A DNA stretch of 64,000 bases from Actinoplanes couchii (GCF_016862075.1 NZ_BOMG01000024.1:1-64000); one strand, 5' to 3'; positions 1 to 8,963 are shown, counted from the stretch's first letter. Program-made: numbers and translations. The notes: generated from the sequence alone by a model not told the origin.

Positions 1-110
1 GGCCGGGGACTGGACCTGGACCGGGGACTGGGTCTGGACCGGGGACTGGACCTGGACCGGGGACTGGGTCTGGACCGGGGACTGGACCGAAGCCGGGTCC
101 TGGACCGAAG
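1..110. repeat. 18-nt tandem repeat (C-terminal tail of the ArsR protein)
   Basis: Near-perfect 18-nt units alternate in two versions, giving a 36-nt higher-order period that continues past the left edge. On the minus strand they encode alternating PVQTQS and PVQVQS hexapeptides directly after the winged-helix domain. Confidence 0.9.
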
Positions 111-2031
111 CCGGAGCCGGGATCTGGCGGTCTCCGTCGAGGATGGCTGCGAGGCGGGTGAGTTCGGCGGGGATCGCCCGGTAGTAGACCCAGGTGCCGC
201 GGCGAGCACCGTGAACCAGCCCGGCTTCCCTGAGGATCTTCAGGTGGTGCGAGATCGTCGGGCCGGTGAGCGGGAAGGCATCGCTGAGATCGCAGACACA
301 GATCTCCCCCTCAGCCGCCGAGGCGATCATCGACAGCAGCCGAAGCCGAACCGGATCACCGAGGGCCTTGAACGCACCGGCCAGATTCCCGGCCCGCACC
401 GAATCCAACGGCCCTTGCGTAAGCCCGGGCACGGCTTGCTCGACCGCCTCAGGACCAGCATCACTCACGCCCGCCCGAAAACCCTCACCGCCGCTTCCGG
501 CAGCACCCCGCCGCCCAGCGATTCCCGGCCCGCCGCCAAGCCCGGCCCGTCCGGCAAGCCCGGCCCCTCCGGCAACACCCGGCCGCCCGGCAAGAGCAGG
601 ACCGGGCCGACCAACAAGCCCAGGACCGCCAGCAGAACCAGACCGCCCGACAGGTCCAGGACCGCCGGCAGGACCAGACCGACCAACAAGCCCAGGGCCA
701 CCGGCAGGACCGGACCGACCAACAAGCCCAGGACCACCGGCAGGACCAGACCGCCCCGCAAGTCCGGGAGTACTGGTCGGACCGAGTCTCCCAGCGGCGC
801 CAAGGCCTCCGGCAACATTCGGTCGCCCGGTGACAGATGGCCCGCCACCAGCGTCTGGGCGCCCGGGAACGCCTGGTCCTCCAACGACATTCGGTCGCCC
901 GGCAACACCTGGTCGCCCGGGAACTACCGGTCGTCCAGGAACCGCCAGTCGGTCCGGAGCCTGACCCGCACCAACGACGGCCGGTCTGGCAGAGACTTGT
1001 CCGCTACCAGCGACAGCCCGCCGCCCGGCGACTTGCCGGTCGACGATCTGCCGAGCACCGGCAGTGCCGGGACGTGCGGAGATCTGGCCGGAACCACCCA
1101 CATCCCGCCGTGCGGAAGCCTGCCCAGGACTGGCAACTCCCTGCCGTGCGGAAGCCTGCCCCGCACCGGCAACTCCCTGCCGCGCGGAAGCCTGCCCCGC
1201 ACCTGCGATACCGCGCCGCGCGGAAGCCTGCGCCGAATCGTCAAATCCCTGTCGCCCGGAGCCCTGGCCGGGGCCAGCTGCGGACTGCCGCAATGAGCCC
1301 TGACCCGTGCCGGCATCGACCGACCCGCCAGGAGTCCGTGGACCATCGGGAGCGATCGAGGAACCGGCAGTACCAGGACGTGTCCCCGGATAGCCAGCCG
1401 CCAAGGGACGGCCGGTGACCGGACCGCTCGAGGAAAGGCGGCCGGGGGCAGGATGGTCCGCCGCAACCAAAAGCTCGCCGGCGGCAGGCAACCCGGAGAC
1501 AAGGACGCCGTCGGCAGAGGTGTGCAAAGCAGGAACCGGAACGCCGCCGGTGGAGACATGCCCGACGGGAACCGAGACAGCACCGGCAGAGGCATGCGCT
1601 TCAGGAACCACGACAGCACCGGCAGAGGCATGCGCTTCAGGAACGGCGACACCACCAGCGGGAACCGGGACACCGTCGGTAGAGGCACCCGTTTCGGGAA
1701 CCGCGACACCACCGGCGGGACCCAGGACACCGTCGGCGGAGGCATGCGCTTCGGGAAGCGGGGCACCGTCGGCGGAGGCATGTGGTTCGGGAAGCGGGAG
1801 GCCGTCGGTGGTGGGAAGGCCTGCGCGGGCTGGAGCGGTGGTGGATGGGGCGTAAAGGTTGCTTCCGGGAACTGGGGTGGGGGCTCCACTCGCTGTCACG
1901 GGTGTGGTTTCGCTTGGGGTGTTTACGACACCGGGCGTGACGGGATCGGTGGTGGGTCCGGGCTCGGTCGCCGAGTGCTGATCGGTGGCGGGCTCCGGAC
2001 GAACCTCAATCGACGTCGATTGAATCAGCAT
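1..2031 (-). CDS. ArsR-family repressor with a long repeat-rich N-terminal region (C-terminal end outside window)
   Basis: A single frame stays open from ATG 2031 to base 1 (677 codons, no stop in view; a TGA lies just upstream of the ATG). Codons ~530-630 encode an ArsR/SmtB winged helix: a FKALGDPVRLRLL helix, an ICVCDL motif with two cysteines (about C578 and C580, the thiol metalloid/metal site of ArsR-type sensors), the recognition helix GPTISHHLKILREAGLV and a wing RRGTWVYYR. A GTG at 468 would give a conventional short ArsR protein and is the main alternative start. Codons 1-521 are low complexity: Ala/Val/Pro repeats, then GQASARQG-type, then Gly/Pro collagen-like 12-residue repeats. 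After the HTH comes an 18-nt repeat tail (PVQTQS/PVQVQS). Third codon positions in the repeats are often T, unlike the housekeeping genes, so translation of the N-terminal part is uncertain. The HTH call is firm; the full length is inference. Arsenic genes may lie beyond the left edge. Confidence 0.65.
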   Translation of the reverse strand, partial: MLIQSTSIEVRPEPATDQHSATEPGPTTDPVTPGVVNTPSETTPVTASGAPTPVPGSNLYAPSTTAPARAGLPTTDGLPLPEPHASADGAPLPEAHASADGVLGPAGGVAVPETGASTDGVPVPAGGVAVPEAHASAGAVVVPEAHASAGAVSVPVGHVSTGGVPVPALHTSADGVLVSGLPAAGELLVAADHPAPGRLSSSGPVTGRPLAAGYPGTRPGTAGSSIAPDGPRTPGGSVDAGTGQGSLRQSAAGPGQGSGRQGFDDSAQASARRGIAGAGQASARQGVAGAGQASARQGVASPGQASARRDVGGSGQISARPGTAGARQIVDRQVAGRRAVAGSGQVSARPAVVGAGQAPDRLAVPGRPVVPGRPGVAGRPNVVGGPGVPGRPDAGGGPSVTGRPNVAGGLGAAGRLGPTSTPGLAGRSGPAGGPGLVGRSGPAGGPGLVGRSGPAGGPGPVGRSGSAGGPGLVGRPGPALAGRPGVAGGAGLAGRAGLGGGPGIAGRRGAAGSGGEGFRAGVSDAGPEAVEQAVPGLTQGPLDSVRAGNLAGAFKALGDPVRLRLLSMIASAAEGEICVCDLSDAFPLTGPTISHHLKILREAGLVHGARRGTWVYYRAIPAELTRLAAILDGDRQIPAPASVQDPASVQSPVQTQSPVQVQSPVQTQSPVQVQSPA
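602..781. repeat. 36-nt tandem repeat, five units
   Basis: Five consecutive 36-nt units start at 602, 638, 674, 710 and 746; the first four are highly similar and the last is diverged. In the minus frame that runs into the ArsR domain they encode GRSGPAGGPGLV-type dodecapeptides. In another minus frame that ends at 465, by a GTGA overlap with the short ArsR start, they encode a very hydrophobic Leu/Val-rich stretch. A small hydrophobic protein from that frame cannot be fully excluded. Confidence 0.9.
1107..1250. repeat. 36-nt tandem repeat, four units
   Basis: Four units of 36 nt begin at 1107, 1143, 1179 and 1215. In the long minus frame they read as GQASARQGVAGA-like dodecapeptides. The sequence differs from the 602-781 array but the period is the same. 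Confidence 0.85.
1579..1800. repeat. Mixed 36-nt and 21-nt tandem repeats
   Basis: Units of 36 nt (1579, 1615, 1672, 1729, 1765) are interleaved with two 21-nt units (1651, 1708). All lengths are multiples of three, so the minus reading frame is kept through every indel. They encode VPEAHASAGAV-like peptides. Confidence 0.8.
2006..2023. promoter_or_regulatory. 18-bp perfect palindrome at the ArsR gene start
   Basis: TCAATCGACGTCGATTGA is a perfect palindrome overlapping codons 3-9 of the minus-strand frame that starts at 2031. Its TCAA/TTGA outer arms resemble ArsR/SmtB operators, so it is a candidate autoregulatory site. Binding is inferred only. Confidence 0.5.
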
Positions 2032-2149
2032 CGGCCCAGGGTGTCAGATCAGGGTAAACATTGGCGACGCTGCCACCCGGACGGGTATCCGACAATCCGG
2101 CGTCATCACCCGGGAGGAGCATTCGCACGCACTTTCCGGTCGGACAGCG

Positions 2150-2207
2150 CTCACCCTGAGTGACATATCTCGGTTACTCGGACGGTTCGGCGTAACTCAC
2201 CCTGAGT
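2150..2207. promoter_or_regulatory. Two CTCACCCTGAGT sites upstream of the ArsR gene
   Basis: The 12-mer CTCACCCTGAGT occurs at 2150-2161 and 2196-2207, 46 bp apart. Each copy is an inverted repeat (CTCA-N3-TGAG; the second extends to ACTCA-N3-TGAGT). They lie 120-175 bp upstream of ATG 2031, between polA and the ArsR gene. This is a candidate operator pair with no identified regulator. Confidence 0.35.
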
Positions 2208-2344
2208 ATTGCCCGATCGCTGGTCACTCCATTGTGCACAAACACGCGCACCCCTCGGAAACTAACGAACCGCCCCGCCGACGGCTGGAAACCGGCGACG
2301 GGGCGGGCAGAAAGGCGACCAGCGGACGAGACAGGTCCGCGGCC

Positions 2345-2434
2345 AGGACCGAGGCAACAACCAGGACCGAGGCAACGACCAGGACCGGATCAGCGGCCAA
2401 GACCGAGACAACGACCAGGACCGGATCAACGGCC
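2345..2434. repeat. 18-nt tandem repeat after polA
   Basis: Five 18-nt units (2345, 2363, 2381, 2399, 2417) of AGGACCGAGGCAACGACC type lie just 3' of the polA stop. The period equals that of the repeat at 1-110 although the sequence differs. No convincing gene was found in 2032-2494. Confidence 0.8.
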
Positions 2435-2494
2435 AAGATCGGCCAGTGACCGGGACGGGTCAGCGGCCGAACAGAGGTCAGCGGCAGGAACGGG

Positions 2495-5191
2495 TCAGTG
2501 GTCGGCGCCGTTCCAGTCCCGGCCGGAACCGATGGAGACCTCCAGCGGGACCGACAGTGGGTAGGCGGCGCCCATCTCCCGGCGGACCAGCTCCTCCAAC
2601 TGTGGCTGCTCCCCCTCGGCGACCTCGAAGACGAGCTCGTCGTGGACCTGCAGGAGCATCCGGGATTTCAGGCCCGCGTCCTTCAGCGCCTCGTCCACGC
2701 GCAGCATCGCGATCTTGATGATGTCGGCGGCGGAGCCCTGGATCGGAGCGTTCAGAGCCATCCGCTCGGCCATCTCACGGCGCTGGCGGTTGTCGCTGCT
2801 CAGGTCGGGCAGGTAGCGGCGGCGGCCCAGGATGGTGGCCGTGTAGCCGTCCTTGCCGGCCCGCTGGACCACTGCCTGCAGGTAGTCGCGGACACCACCG
2901 AAGCCTTCGAAGTACCCGTCCATCAGGGTGCGGGCCTCCTCGGTGGAGATGCTCAGCTGATTGGAGAGGCCGAAGGCACTCAACCCGTACGCCAAGCCGT
3001 AGTTCATGGCTTTGATCTTGCGGCGCTGGTCGGGGGTGACCTCGGTCAGGCCGACGCGGAAGACCGACGAGGCGGTGGCGGCGTGGAAGTCGGCGCCGGA
3101 GTTGAAGGCGGCGATCAGGGCGTCGTCACCGGACAGGTGCGCCATGATCCGCATCTCGATCTGGCTGTAGTCGGCCGTCAGCAGCGTGTGGTAGCCGGAG
3201 CCGACGACGAACGCGCGGCGGATGCGCCGGCCCTCCTCGGTGCGGATCGGGATGTTCTGCAGGTTGGGGTCGGTGGACGACAGCCGGCCGGTGGCGGCCA
3301 CCGTCTGGTTGAACGTGGTGTGGATGCGGGTGTCGTCGGAGACCGACTTGAGCAGGCCGTCGACAGTCGACTTGAGCTTGGCGACGTCACGGTGGCGCAG
3401 CAGGTGCGACAGCAGCGGGTCGCCGGTCTTGGCGAACAGGTCGGTCAGCGCGTCGGCGTCGGTCGTGTAGCCGGACTTGATCTTCTTGGTCTTCGGCAGG
3501 TCCCGCTCGACGAAGAGGATCTCCTGCAGCTGCTTGGGCGAGCCCAGGTTGAACTCGCGGCCGACGACCTCGTGCGCGGCCACCTGGGCGGCGCGCACCT
3601 CGGTGGCGAAGTGCGACTCCAGCTCCTCCAGGTAGTCGATGTCGGCGGCGATGCCCCGCTGCTCCATCTCGGCCAGCACGATCGACAGTGGCTGCTCGAC
3701 GTCGGCGAGGATCCGCTCCGACTCGCCGCCGTCGCGGGACAGCTCGGCGGTGATCACCTCGGCGAGGTCCAGAGTGGCCCGGGCGCGCAGCATGACGCCC
3801 TGCTCGGCGGCGTGGTCGTCGCCGTCGCCGTCGAAACTGAGGGCGAGCTGGCCGTTGTCCGGCTCCTCCACCTTCAGCTCGCGCTTGAGGTAACGCAGCG
3901 CCAGGTCGTCCAGCTGGTAGGCGCGCTGATCGGGTTTCGCCAGGTAGGCGGCGAGGGCGGTGTCGGTGGTGACCCCGGCGAGCCGCCAGCCGTGGGCGTG
4001 GAAGGCGAGCAGCGCCGGCTTGGCGTCGTGGACGACCTTGGGCCGGGACGGCTCGGCCAGCCAGGCGGCGACGGCGCGCTCGTCGTCCTCGTCCAGCGTC
4101 TCCGGGTCGAACCAGGCGGCCGGGCCGCCGGCGGTGGCGACGGCGACCCCGGTGAGCCGGCCGGTGCCACGGCCGAAGACGCCGGTGACGGCCACGCCGA
4201 CCGGGTCGGTGCCGGCGTGCTCCCGCAGCCAGGCGGCGACCGCGCCGGTGCGCAGCACCTGGCCGTCGATGTCGAAGCCGGACTCGGCCTCCGGGACGAC
4301 GGAGTCGAGGTACGAATACAACCGCTCGCGCAGCACCCGGAACTCGAGGGCGTCGAAGAGCTGGTGCACGGCCTCGCGGTCCCAGCCCTCCCAGCGGGTC
4401 TCCTCCGGGCGCACCGGCAGCTCCAGGTCGCGGACCAGAGCGTTCAGCTCGTAGTTGCGCAGCACCGAGGCCAGGTGGGCCCGCAGATTCTCCCCCGCCT
4501 TGCCCTTGATCTTGTCGGCGCCGGCCACGATCCCGTCGATGCCGCCGAACTCGATGATCCACTTGGCCGCGGTCTTCGGACCGACGCCGGGGACACCGAT
4601 CAGGTTGTCGCTGGTCTCGCCGACGAGGGCGGCCTTGTCCCGGTAGAGATGCGGCGGGACGAGCTGTTTCTCCTCGACCAGGGCCGGGGTCATCCGCCAC
4701 ACCTCGGACACACCACGGCTGGGGTAGAGGACGGTGACGTGCTCCTCGACCAGCTGCAGGGCGTCGCGGTCGCCGGAGGAGATCAGCACCTCCATGCCCG
4801 CGTCACGGCCCTGGGTGGCCAGGGTGGCCAGCACGTCGTCGGCCTCGAAGCCGGGTTTCTCCACCACGGTGATGCGGAGCGCGGCGAGGATCTCCTTGAT
4901 CAGGCTGACCTGGCCGTGGAACTCCTTGGGGGTCTCGGCGCGACCGGCTTTGTACTCCGGGTACTTCTCGGTGCGGAACGAGACCCGGGAGACGTCGAAC
5001 GAGACGACGATGTGCGAGGGCTTCTCGTCGCGCAGCATGTTGATCAGCATCGAGGTGAAGCCGAACACCGCGTTGGTGTGCTGGCCGGTGGCCGTGCTGA
5101 AGTTCTCCTTGGGCAGCGCGTGGAACGCGCGATAGGCCAGGGAGTGGCCGTCGAGCAGCAGCAGGCGGGGGGTCTGGGCTTCATCGCTCAC
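2495..5191 (-). CDS. polA: DNA polymerase I
   Basis: This is the 898-residue repair and Okazaki-fragment polymerase. An N-terminal 5'-3' exonuclease domain (about 1-290, LLLLDGHSLAYRAFHALP at the start) is followed by a degenerate 3'-5' exonuclease-like region and the family A polymerase domain (about 530-898). The polymerase motifs are visible: motif A DYSQIEMRIMAHLSGD, the O-helix RRKIKAMNYGLAYG and motif C LQVHDELVFEV. I chose the GTG at 5191 (MSDEAQTPRLL) because residues upstream of it in the open frame look non-coding. It stands alone, with the liv terminator upstream and a repeat tract downstream. Confidence 0.96.
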   Translation of the reverse strand: MSDEAQTPRLLLLDGHSLAYRAFHALPKENFSTATGQHTNAVFGFTSMLINMLRDEKPSHIVVSFDVSRVSFRTEKYPEYKAGRAETPKEFHGQVSLIKEILAALRITVVEKPGFEADDVLATLATQGRDAGMEVLISSGDRDALQLVEEHVTVLYPSRGVSEVWRMTPALVEEKQLVPPHLYRDKAALVGETSDNLIGVPGVGPKTAAKWIIEFGGIDGIVAGADKIKGKAGENLRAHLASVLRNYELNALVRDLELPVRPEETRWEGWDREAVHQLFDALEFRVLRERLYSYLDSVVPEAESGFDIDGQVLRTGAVAAWLREHAGTDPVGVAVTGVFGRGTGRLTGVAVATAGGPAAWFDPETLDEDDERAVAAWLAEPSRPKVVHDAKPALLAFHAHGWRLAGVTTDTALAAYLAKPDQRAYQLDDLALRYLKRELKVEEPDNGQLALSFDGDGDDHAAEQGVMLRARATLDLAEVITAELSRDGGESERILADVEQPLSIVLAEMEQRGIAADIDYLEELESHFATEVRAAQVAAHEVVGREFNLGSPKQLQEILFVERDLPKTKKIKSGYTTDADALTDLFAKTGDPLLSHLLRHRDVAKLKSTVDGLLKSVSDDTRIHTTFNQTVAATGRLSSTDPNLQNIPIRTEEGRRIRRAFVVGSGYHTLLTADYSQIEMRIMAHLSGDDALIAAFNSGADFHAATASSVFRVGLTEVTPDQRRKIKAMNYGLAYGLSAFGLSNQLSISTEEARTLMDGYFEGFGGVRDYLQAVVQRAGKDGYTATILGRRRYLPDLSSDNRQRREMAERMALNAPIQGSAADIIKIAMLRVDEALKDAGLKSRMLLQVHDELVFEVAEGEQPQLEELVRREMGAAYPLSVPLEVSIGSGRDWNGADH

Positions 5192-5236
5192 GCCCCAGGA
5201 CTCTAGTCGCCCCCTCCGACAAGTTTCCGGACACAC

Positions 5237-5274
5237 CACGGGGCGGCCACCTGCGAAAGGTGGACCGCCCCGTG
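5237..5274. terminator. Stem-loop terminator after livF
   Basis: CACGGGGCGG and CCACCT arms pair with AGGTGG and CCGCCCCGTG around a short GCGAA-type loop, giving a ~15-bp hairpin. It lies 29 bp past the livF stop and before polA (both minus). There is no clear U-tract, which is common in actinobacteria. Confidence 0.75.
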
Positions 5275-5302
5275 ATTACTGAAGGCCAGGGATCACTACC
5301 GG

Positions 5303-6013
5303 TCAGGCGACGCCGAGGTACGCGTCCTTCACCGACGGGTCGTTGAGCAGCTCCTGTCCGGTGCCGCTCTTCACGATCGAACCCGTCTCCAGCACGTACG
5401 CCCGGTGGGCCCGGCTCAGGGCCTGCTGCGCGTTCTGCTCGACCACCAGCACGGTCGTACCCTGACTGTTGATCTCCGTGATGATCTCGAAGATCTGCTG
5501 GATCAGCATCGGCGCGAGACCCATCGAGGGCTCGTCGAGCAGGAGCAGTTTCGGCCGCGTCATCAGCGCCCGGCCGACCGCGAGCATCTGTTGCTCGCCG
5601 CCGGACAGGGTGCCACCGGCCTGCTTGCGCCGCTCCAGCAGCCGCGGGAACAGGGCGAAGCAGCGCTCCAGGTCCTCGGCGATGCCGGCCTTGTCCCGGC
5701 GGGTGTAGGCGCCGATCTCCAGGTTCTCCATCACCGACATGCCGGGGAAGACCCCGCGGCCCTCGGGCGACTGGCCGACACCGAGGATGACCCGCTTGTC
5801 GGCCCGCAGCTTGGTGATGTCCTGGCCGTCGAAGACGATGGAGCCCTTCGCGACCGGGCGCAGGCCGGAGATGGCCCGCATGGTGGTGGTCTTGCCGGCC
5901 CCGTTGGCGCCGATCAGGGCCACGATCTCACCCTGCTCGACCTCGAGCGAGATGCCGTGCAGCGCCTCGATCCGGCCGTACTCCAGGGTGAGGTCCTTGA
6001 TCTCAAGCAGCAT
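5303..6013 (-). CDS. livF: Branched-chain amino-acid ABC transporter ATP-binding protein LivF
   Basis: One of the two cytoplasmic ATPases (236 aa) that drive uptake of Leu/Ile/Val-type substrates. It has Walker A GANGAGKTT, signature LSGGEQQML, Walker B LLLLDEPSMGLAP and an H-loop region VVEQNAQQAL typical of the LivF subfamily. Its length is normal for the family. The start overlaps the 3' end of livG by 11 bp, so the two are probably translationally coupled. It is the last gene of the livHMGF set. Confidence 0.95.
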   Translation of the reverse strand: MLLEIKDLTLEYGRIEALHGISLEVEQGEIVALIGANGAGKTTTMRAISGLRPVAKGSIVFDGQDITKLRADKRVILGVGQSPEGRGVFPGMSVMENLEIGAYTRRDKAGIAEDLERCFALFPRLLERRKQAGGTLSGGEQQMLAVGRALMTRPKLLLLDEPSMGLAPMLIQQIFEIITEINSQGTTVLVVEQNAQQALSRAHRAYVLETGSIVKSGTGQELLNDPSVKDAYLGVA

Positions 6014-6794
6014 CGGTCGGCACCCCCAGGTAGGCCGCGATCACCTTCGGGTTGTCCCGGACCTCGGCCGGCAGGCCGTCCGCGATCTTCTGCCCGAACT
6101 CCAGCACGGTGATCCGGTCGGTCACGCCCATGACCAGGCGCATGTCGTGCTCGATCAGCAACACCGTGACACCGGTGTCGCGGACCTTGCGGATCAGGTC
6201 GAGCAGCTCCAGCTTCTCGGCCGGGTTGAAGCCGGCGGCCGGCTCGTCCAGGCAGAGCAGCTTCGGCTTGGTGGCCAGCGCGCGGGCGATCTCCAGACGG
6301 CGCTGCTCACCGTAGGACAGGTTGCGGGCCAGCTCGCCGGCCCGGCCGGTGATGCCGACGAACTTCAGGAGGTCGTGCGCCAGGTCGCGACCGTGACGCT
6401 CCTCCTTCCAGAACCGCGGCAGCCGGAACATCGCGGACAGGACGCCGGTCTTGTTGTGGGCGTCCGCGCCCACCATGACGTTCTCCAGCGCGGTCATCTC
6501 CGGGAACAGCCGGATGTTCTGGAACGTCCGGGCGATGCCCATCTGGGTGATCTTGTGACGGCGCTGGCCGCTGATCTTGGTCCCGTCGAACGTGATCGAG
6601 CCCTCGGTCAGCTGGTAGACCCCGGTGATCGCGTTGAACAGCGTGGTCTTGCCCGCGCCGTTCGGCCCGATCAGGCCCAGGATCTCGCCCCGGCGGATGG
6701 TGAAGTCGACGTTGTTCAGGGCGGTGACGCCACCGAACCGCAGCGTCGCCTTGTCGACCCGCAGCAGCAGGTCCTCAGAAGTCGGCTCACTCAC
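6003..6794 (-). CDS. livG: Branched-chain amino-acid ABC transporter ATP-binding protein LivG
   Basis: The second ATPase of the importer (263 aa). Walker [17 protein letters not shown], signature [15 protein letters not shown], Walker [14 protein letters not shown] and the long insertion typical of LivG are present. I chose the GTG at 6794 because it overlaps the livM stop (6787-6789) and begins [11 protein letters not shown]; the frame is open further upstream but that part is inside livM. Confidence 0.94.
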   Translation of the reverse strand: MSEPTSEDLLLRVDKATLRFGGVTALNNVDFTIRRGEILGLIGPNGAGKTTLFNAITGVYQLTEGSITFDGTKISGQRRHKITQMGIARTFQNIRLFPEMTALENVMVGADAHNKTGVLSAMFRLPRFWKEERHGRDLAHDLLKFVGITGRAGELARNLSYGEQRRLEIARALATKPKLLCLDEPAAGFNPAEKLELLDLIRKVRDTGVTVLLIEHDMRLVMGVTDRITVLEFGQKIADGLPAEVRDNPKVIAAYLGVPTDAA

Positions 6795-7944
6795 TGGCGA
6801 CTGCCTCCTTCCGGCGGTCCTCGAACTCCGCGGCACGCCGTTTGCTGGCGATGATGCCCTGCGGCCGGAAGATCATCATCACGATCAGGACCAGGCCGAA
6901 GACCGCGATCCGGTACTCCGCGGGGTCGAACTCCAGACCCAGCGAGCTACCGACACCGCGCAGCCACTCCGGCAGGTACCAGGTGATCGCAGCACCCACG
7001 ATGGCACCACCGATGTTGCCGGCGCCACCGAGCACGACCGCGGCGAGCACCAGGATCGAGTTCTCCAGCAGGAAGCTGTCCGAGTTGATGAAGCCCCGGT
7101 TGCCCGCGAACAGGGCGCCGGACAGACCGCCGACGGCGGCGCCGATCGCGAACGCGGCCAGTTTGTACAGGAACGTCGGGACACCCATGATCTGGGCGGC
7201 GTCCTCGTCCTCGCGGATCGCGACCCAGGCCCGGCCGACCCGGCTGCGCGCCAGGTTCCGCACCCCGAACACGACCAGGATGATGATGGTCAGCGCCAGC
7301 CAGTAGTACGGGCGGGCGTCGGTCACCCCGAAGATCGCGTCGCCGTTGACCTCGCCCGGCGGGTGCGGGATCGACGGGATACCCCGCTGACCCTGCAGGA
7401 TGCCCTCGTTGCGAGCCGCGTAGAGGCGGATCATCTCGGCGAAACCGAGCGTCACGATGGCCAGGTAGTCACCGCGCAGGCGCAGTGTCGGACCACCCAG
7501 GATCACGCCGCCGATCAGCGTCACGATGACCGCCACCGGCACCGCGGCCAGCCACGGCCAGGTCACGTCGAGGCGGCTCTCCGGCGACGTCAGCAACGCC
7601 ACCGTGTAGGCGCCGATCGCGAAGAAGCCGTAGTACCCCAGGTCGAGCAGACCCGCGAAACCCACGACCACATTCAGACCCACGGCCAGCAGTACGAACA
7701 CCGCGGTGTCGAACAGAACCTGGGCCATCTCCGTACGAGCCGTGTAGAACGGAAGGTAGAAGTCGCCCATCGGGATGCCGAGGTACAGGTAGAACTCTTT
7801 GAACGGCAGCAGGTAGAGGAAGATGACCAGCGCGATCATCCCGGCCCAGCGGAACTGCTTGGGCATGTTCTCCCAGCGCGACTTCAGCACCGAGCCGTTG
7901 CCATTGCCGTTGCTGCCGGCCTTGGCCGTCTTGTCGACACTCAT
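6787..7944 (-). CDS. livM: Branched-chain amino-acid ABC transporter permease LivM
   Basis: Integral membrane permease of 385 aa with a hydrophilic Gly/Asn-rich N-terminus, an extra first helix (about 35-50) and the LivM core. The core contains [20 protein letters not shown] and, near the C-terminus, the EAA-like segment [18 protein letters not shown] that contacts the ATPases. The start ATG at 7944 overlaps the livH stop as ATGA. The last residues run into livG. Confidence 0.94.
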   Translation of the reverse strand: MSVDKTAKAGSNGNGNGSVLKSRWENMPKQFRWAGMIALVIFLYLLPFKEFYLYLGIPMGDFYLPFYTARTEMAQVLFDTAVFVLLAVGLNVVVGFAGLLDLGYYGFFAIGAYTVALLTSPESRLDVTWPWLAAVPVAVIVTLIGGVILGGPTLRLRGDYLAIVTLGFAEMIRLYAARNEGILQGQRGIPSIPHPPGEVNGDAIFGVTDARPYYWLALTIIILVVFGVRNLARSRVGRAWVAIREDEDAAQIMGVPTFLYKLAAFAIGAAVGGLSGALFAGNRGFINSDSFLLENSILVLAAVVLGGAGNIGGAIVGAAITWYLPEWLRGVGSSLGLEFDPAEYRIAVFGLVLIVMMIFRPQGIIASKRRAAEFEDRRKEAVASE

Positions 7945-8891
7945 GCGCGGGCCCTCCCCAGCGACTCGCCGAGCAGACCGGTCGGGCGGAACATCAGCAG
8001 GATCACCAGCAGTACGAAGCCGGTGAAGTCCTTCCACTCGCCGCCGAACAGACCGGACGCGTAGTTCTCCACGACACCCAGCAGCAGGCCACCCAGCAGC
8101 GCGCCCCGCAGGTTGCCGATACCGCCGAGAACGGCCGCCGAGAACGCCTTGAGCCCGATCAGGAAGCCCACGTTGAACTTGGTGAAGCCGTAACGGACGT
8201 TCCAGAGCAGCGCCGCGACACCCGCCATCGCGCCGCCCAGGACGAAGACCAGCAGGATGATGCGGTTCTTGTTGATACCCATCAGAGCCGCGGTGTCCGG
8301 GTCCTGGGCCACCGCGCGGATGCCCTTGCCCATCCGGCTGCGGTTCACGAACTGGTCCAGGGCCGCCATCATCAGCAGCGCCACCAGCAGCACCAGGATC
8401 TGGGTGTTGGTCACCTTGAACGGGCCGATCGCGAAGGCGACGGCCGGCTCGATGATCCGCGGCGGGCCGAACGGCGCCCGCTTGGTGAAGATGCCGATCA
8501 TCTCGGCCAGGAACAGCGAGGCGCCGATCGCCGTGATCAGGAAGGCCAGCGGCGGGGCGTTGCGCCGGCGCAGTGGCCGGTAGGCCACCACCTCGACGGT
8601 CACCGCGGTCACCGCGGAGGCGGCCGCACCGGCCACCAGGCCGATCACGATCAGCATCACCATCTGACCGACGCTGTCGATCTTGGTGTTCTGGTCGATC
8701 CCCATCCAGCCCCACACCCACATGGTGGTGAAGGTGCCGATCATGAAGACCTCGGAGTGCGCGAAGTTGATGAGCCGCAGCACGCCGTATACCAGGGTGT
8801 AGCCGAGGGCGACAAGGGCATAGATGGCGCCCTGTTCCAACCCTGTCATTGTTAAATCAGGAAAATTCCTGATAAGTCCGTCGAAGTCCAA
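7941..8891 (-). CDS. livH: Branched-chain amino-acid ABC transporter permease LivH
   Basis: Partner permease of LivM (316 aa, about eight membrane segments). The LivH signatures [20 protein letters not shown] and [20 protein letters not shown] (ATPase-coupling loop) are visible, as is the C-terminal [17 protein letters not shown]. It is separated from livK by a strong hairpin and followed by livM with a 4-bp overlap. Confidence 0.95.
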   Translation of the reverse strand: MDFDGLIRNFPDLTMTGLEQGAIYALVALGYTLVYGVLRLINFAHSEVFMIGTFTTMWVWGWMGIDQNTKIDSVGQMVMLIVIGLVAGAAASAVTAVTVEVVAYRPLRRRNAPPLAFLITAIGASLFLAEMIGIFTKRAPFGPPRIIEPAVAFAIGPFKVTNTQILVLLVALLMMAALDQFVNRSRMGKGIRAVAQDPDTAALMGINKNRIILLVFVLGGAMAGVAALLWNVRYGFTKFNVGFLIGLKAFSAAVLGGIGNLRGALLGGLLLGVVENYASGLFGGEWKDFTGFVLLVILLMFRPTGLLGESLGRARA

Positions 8892-8932
8892 AGTGCGCGC
8901 TCCCGCATCGCGGAGGGGTGTCAGACAAACGG

Positions 8933-8963
8933 ATGCGGCCGGGAGTCACGCTCCCGGCCGCAT
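8933..8963. terminator. Hairpin between livK and livH
   Basis: A perfect 13-bp stem (ATGCGGCCGGGAG / CTCCCGGCCGCAT) with a 5-nt loop lies 45 bp past the livK stop and 41 bp before the livH start. As all five liv genes share a strand, it is probably a partial terminator that lets the binding protein be made in excess of the permease. Confidence 0.8.

Noticed and set aside
465..908. Hydrophobic 147-residue minus frame ending at the ArsR GTG
   Set aside because: It is created by the 36-nt repeat and competes with the longer in-frame reading; kept only as a stated alternative.
924..1889. 321-codon Pro/Arg-rich minus frame in the repeat region
   Set aside because: It lies in a different frame from the one that runs into the ArsR domain and gives no known domain; the repeats keep several frames open.
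602..2434. Possible CRISPR array
   Set aside because: Units are contiguous with no unique spacers and lengths are multiples of 18.
2498..5206. 902-codon plus-strand frame opposite polA
   Set aside because: It mirrors a fully supported gene and its product has no recognisable domains; in high-GC coding DNA the antisense frame is often open.
7945..8721. Upstream extension of livM in the same open frame
   Set aside because: The residues are an out-of-frame reading of livH; the ATG at 7944 has the coupled overlap.
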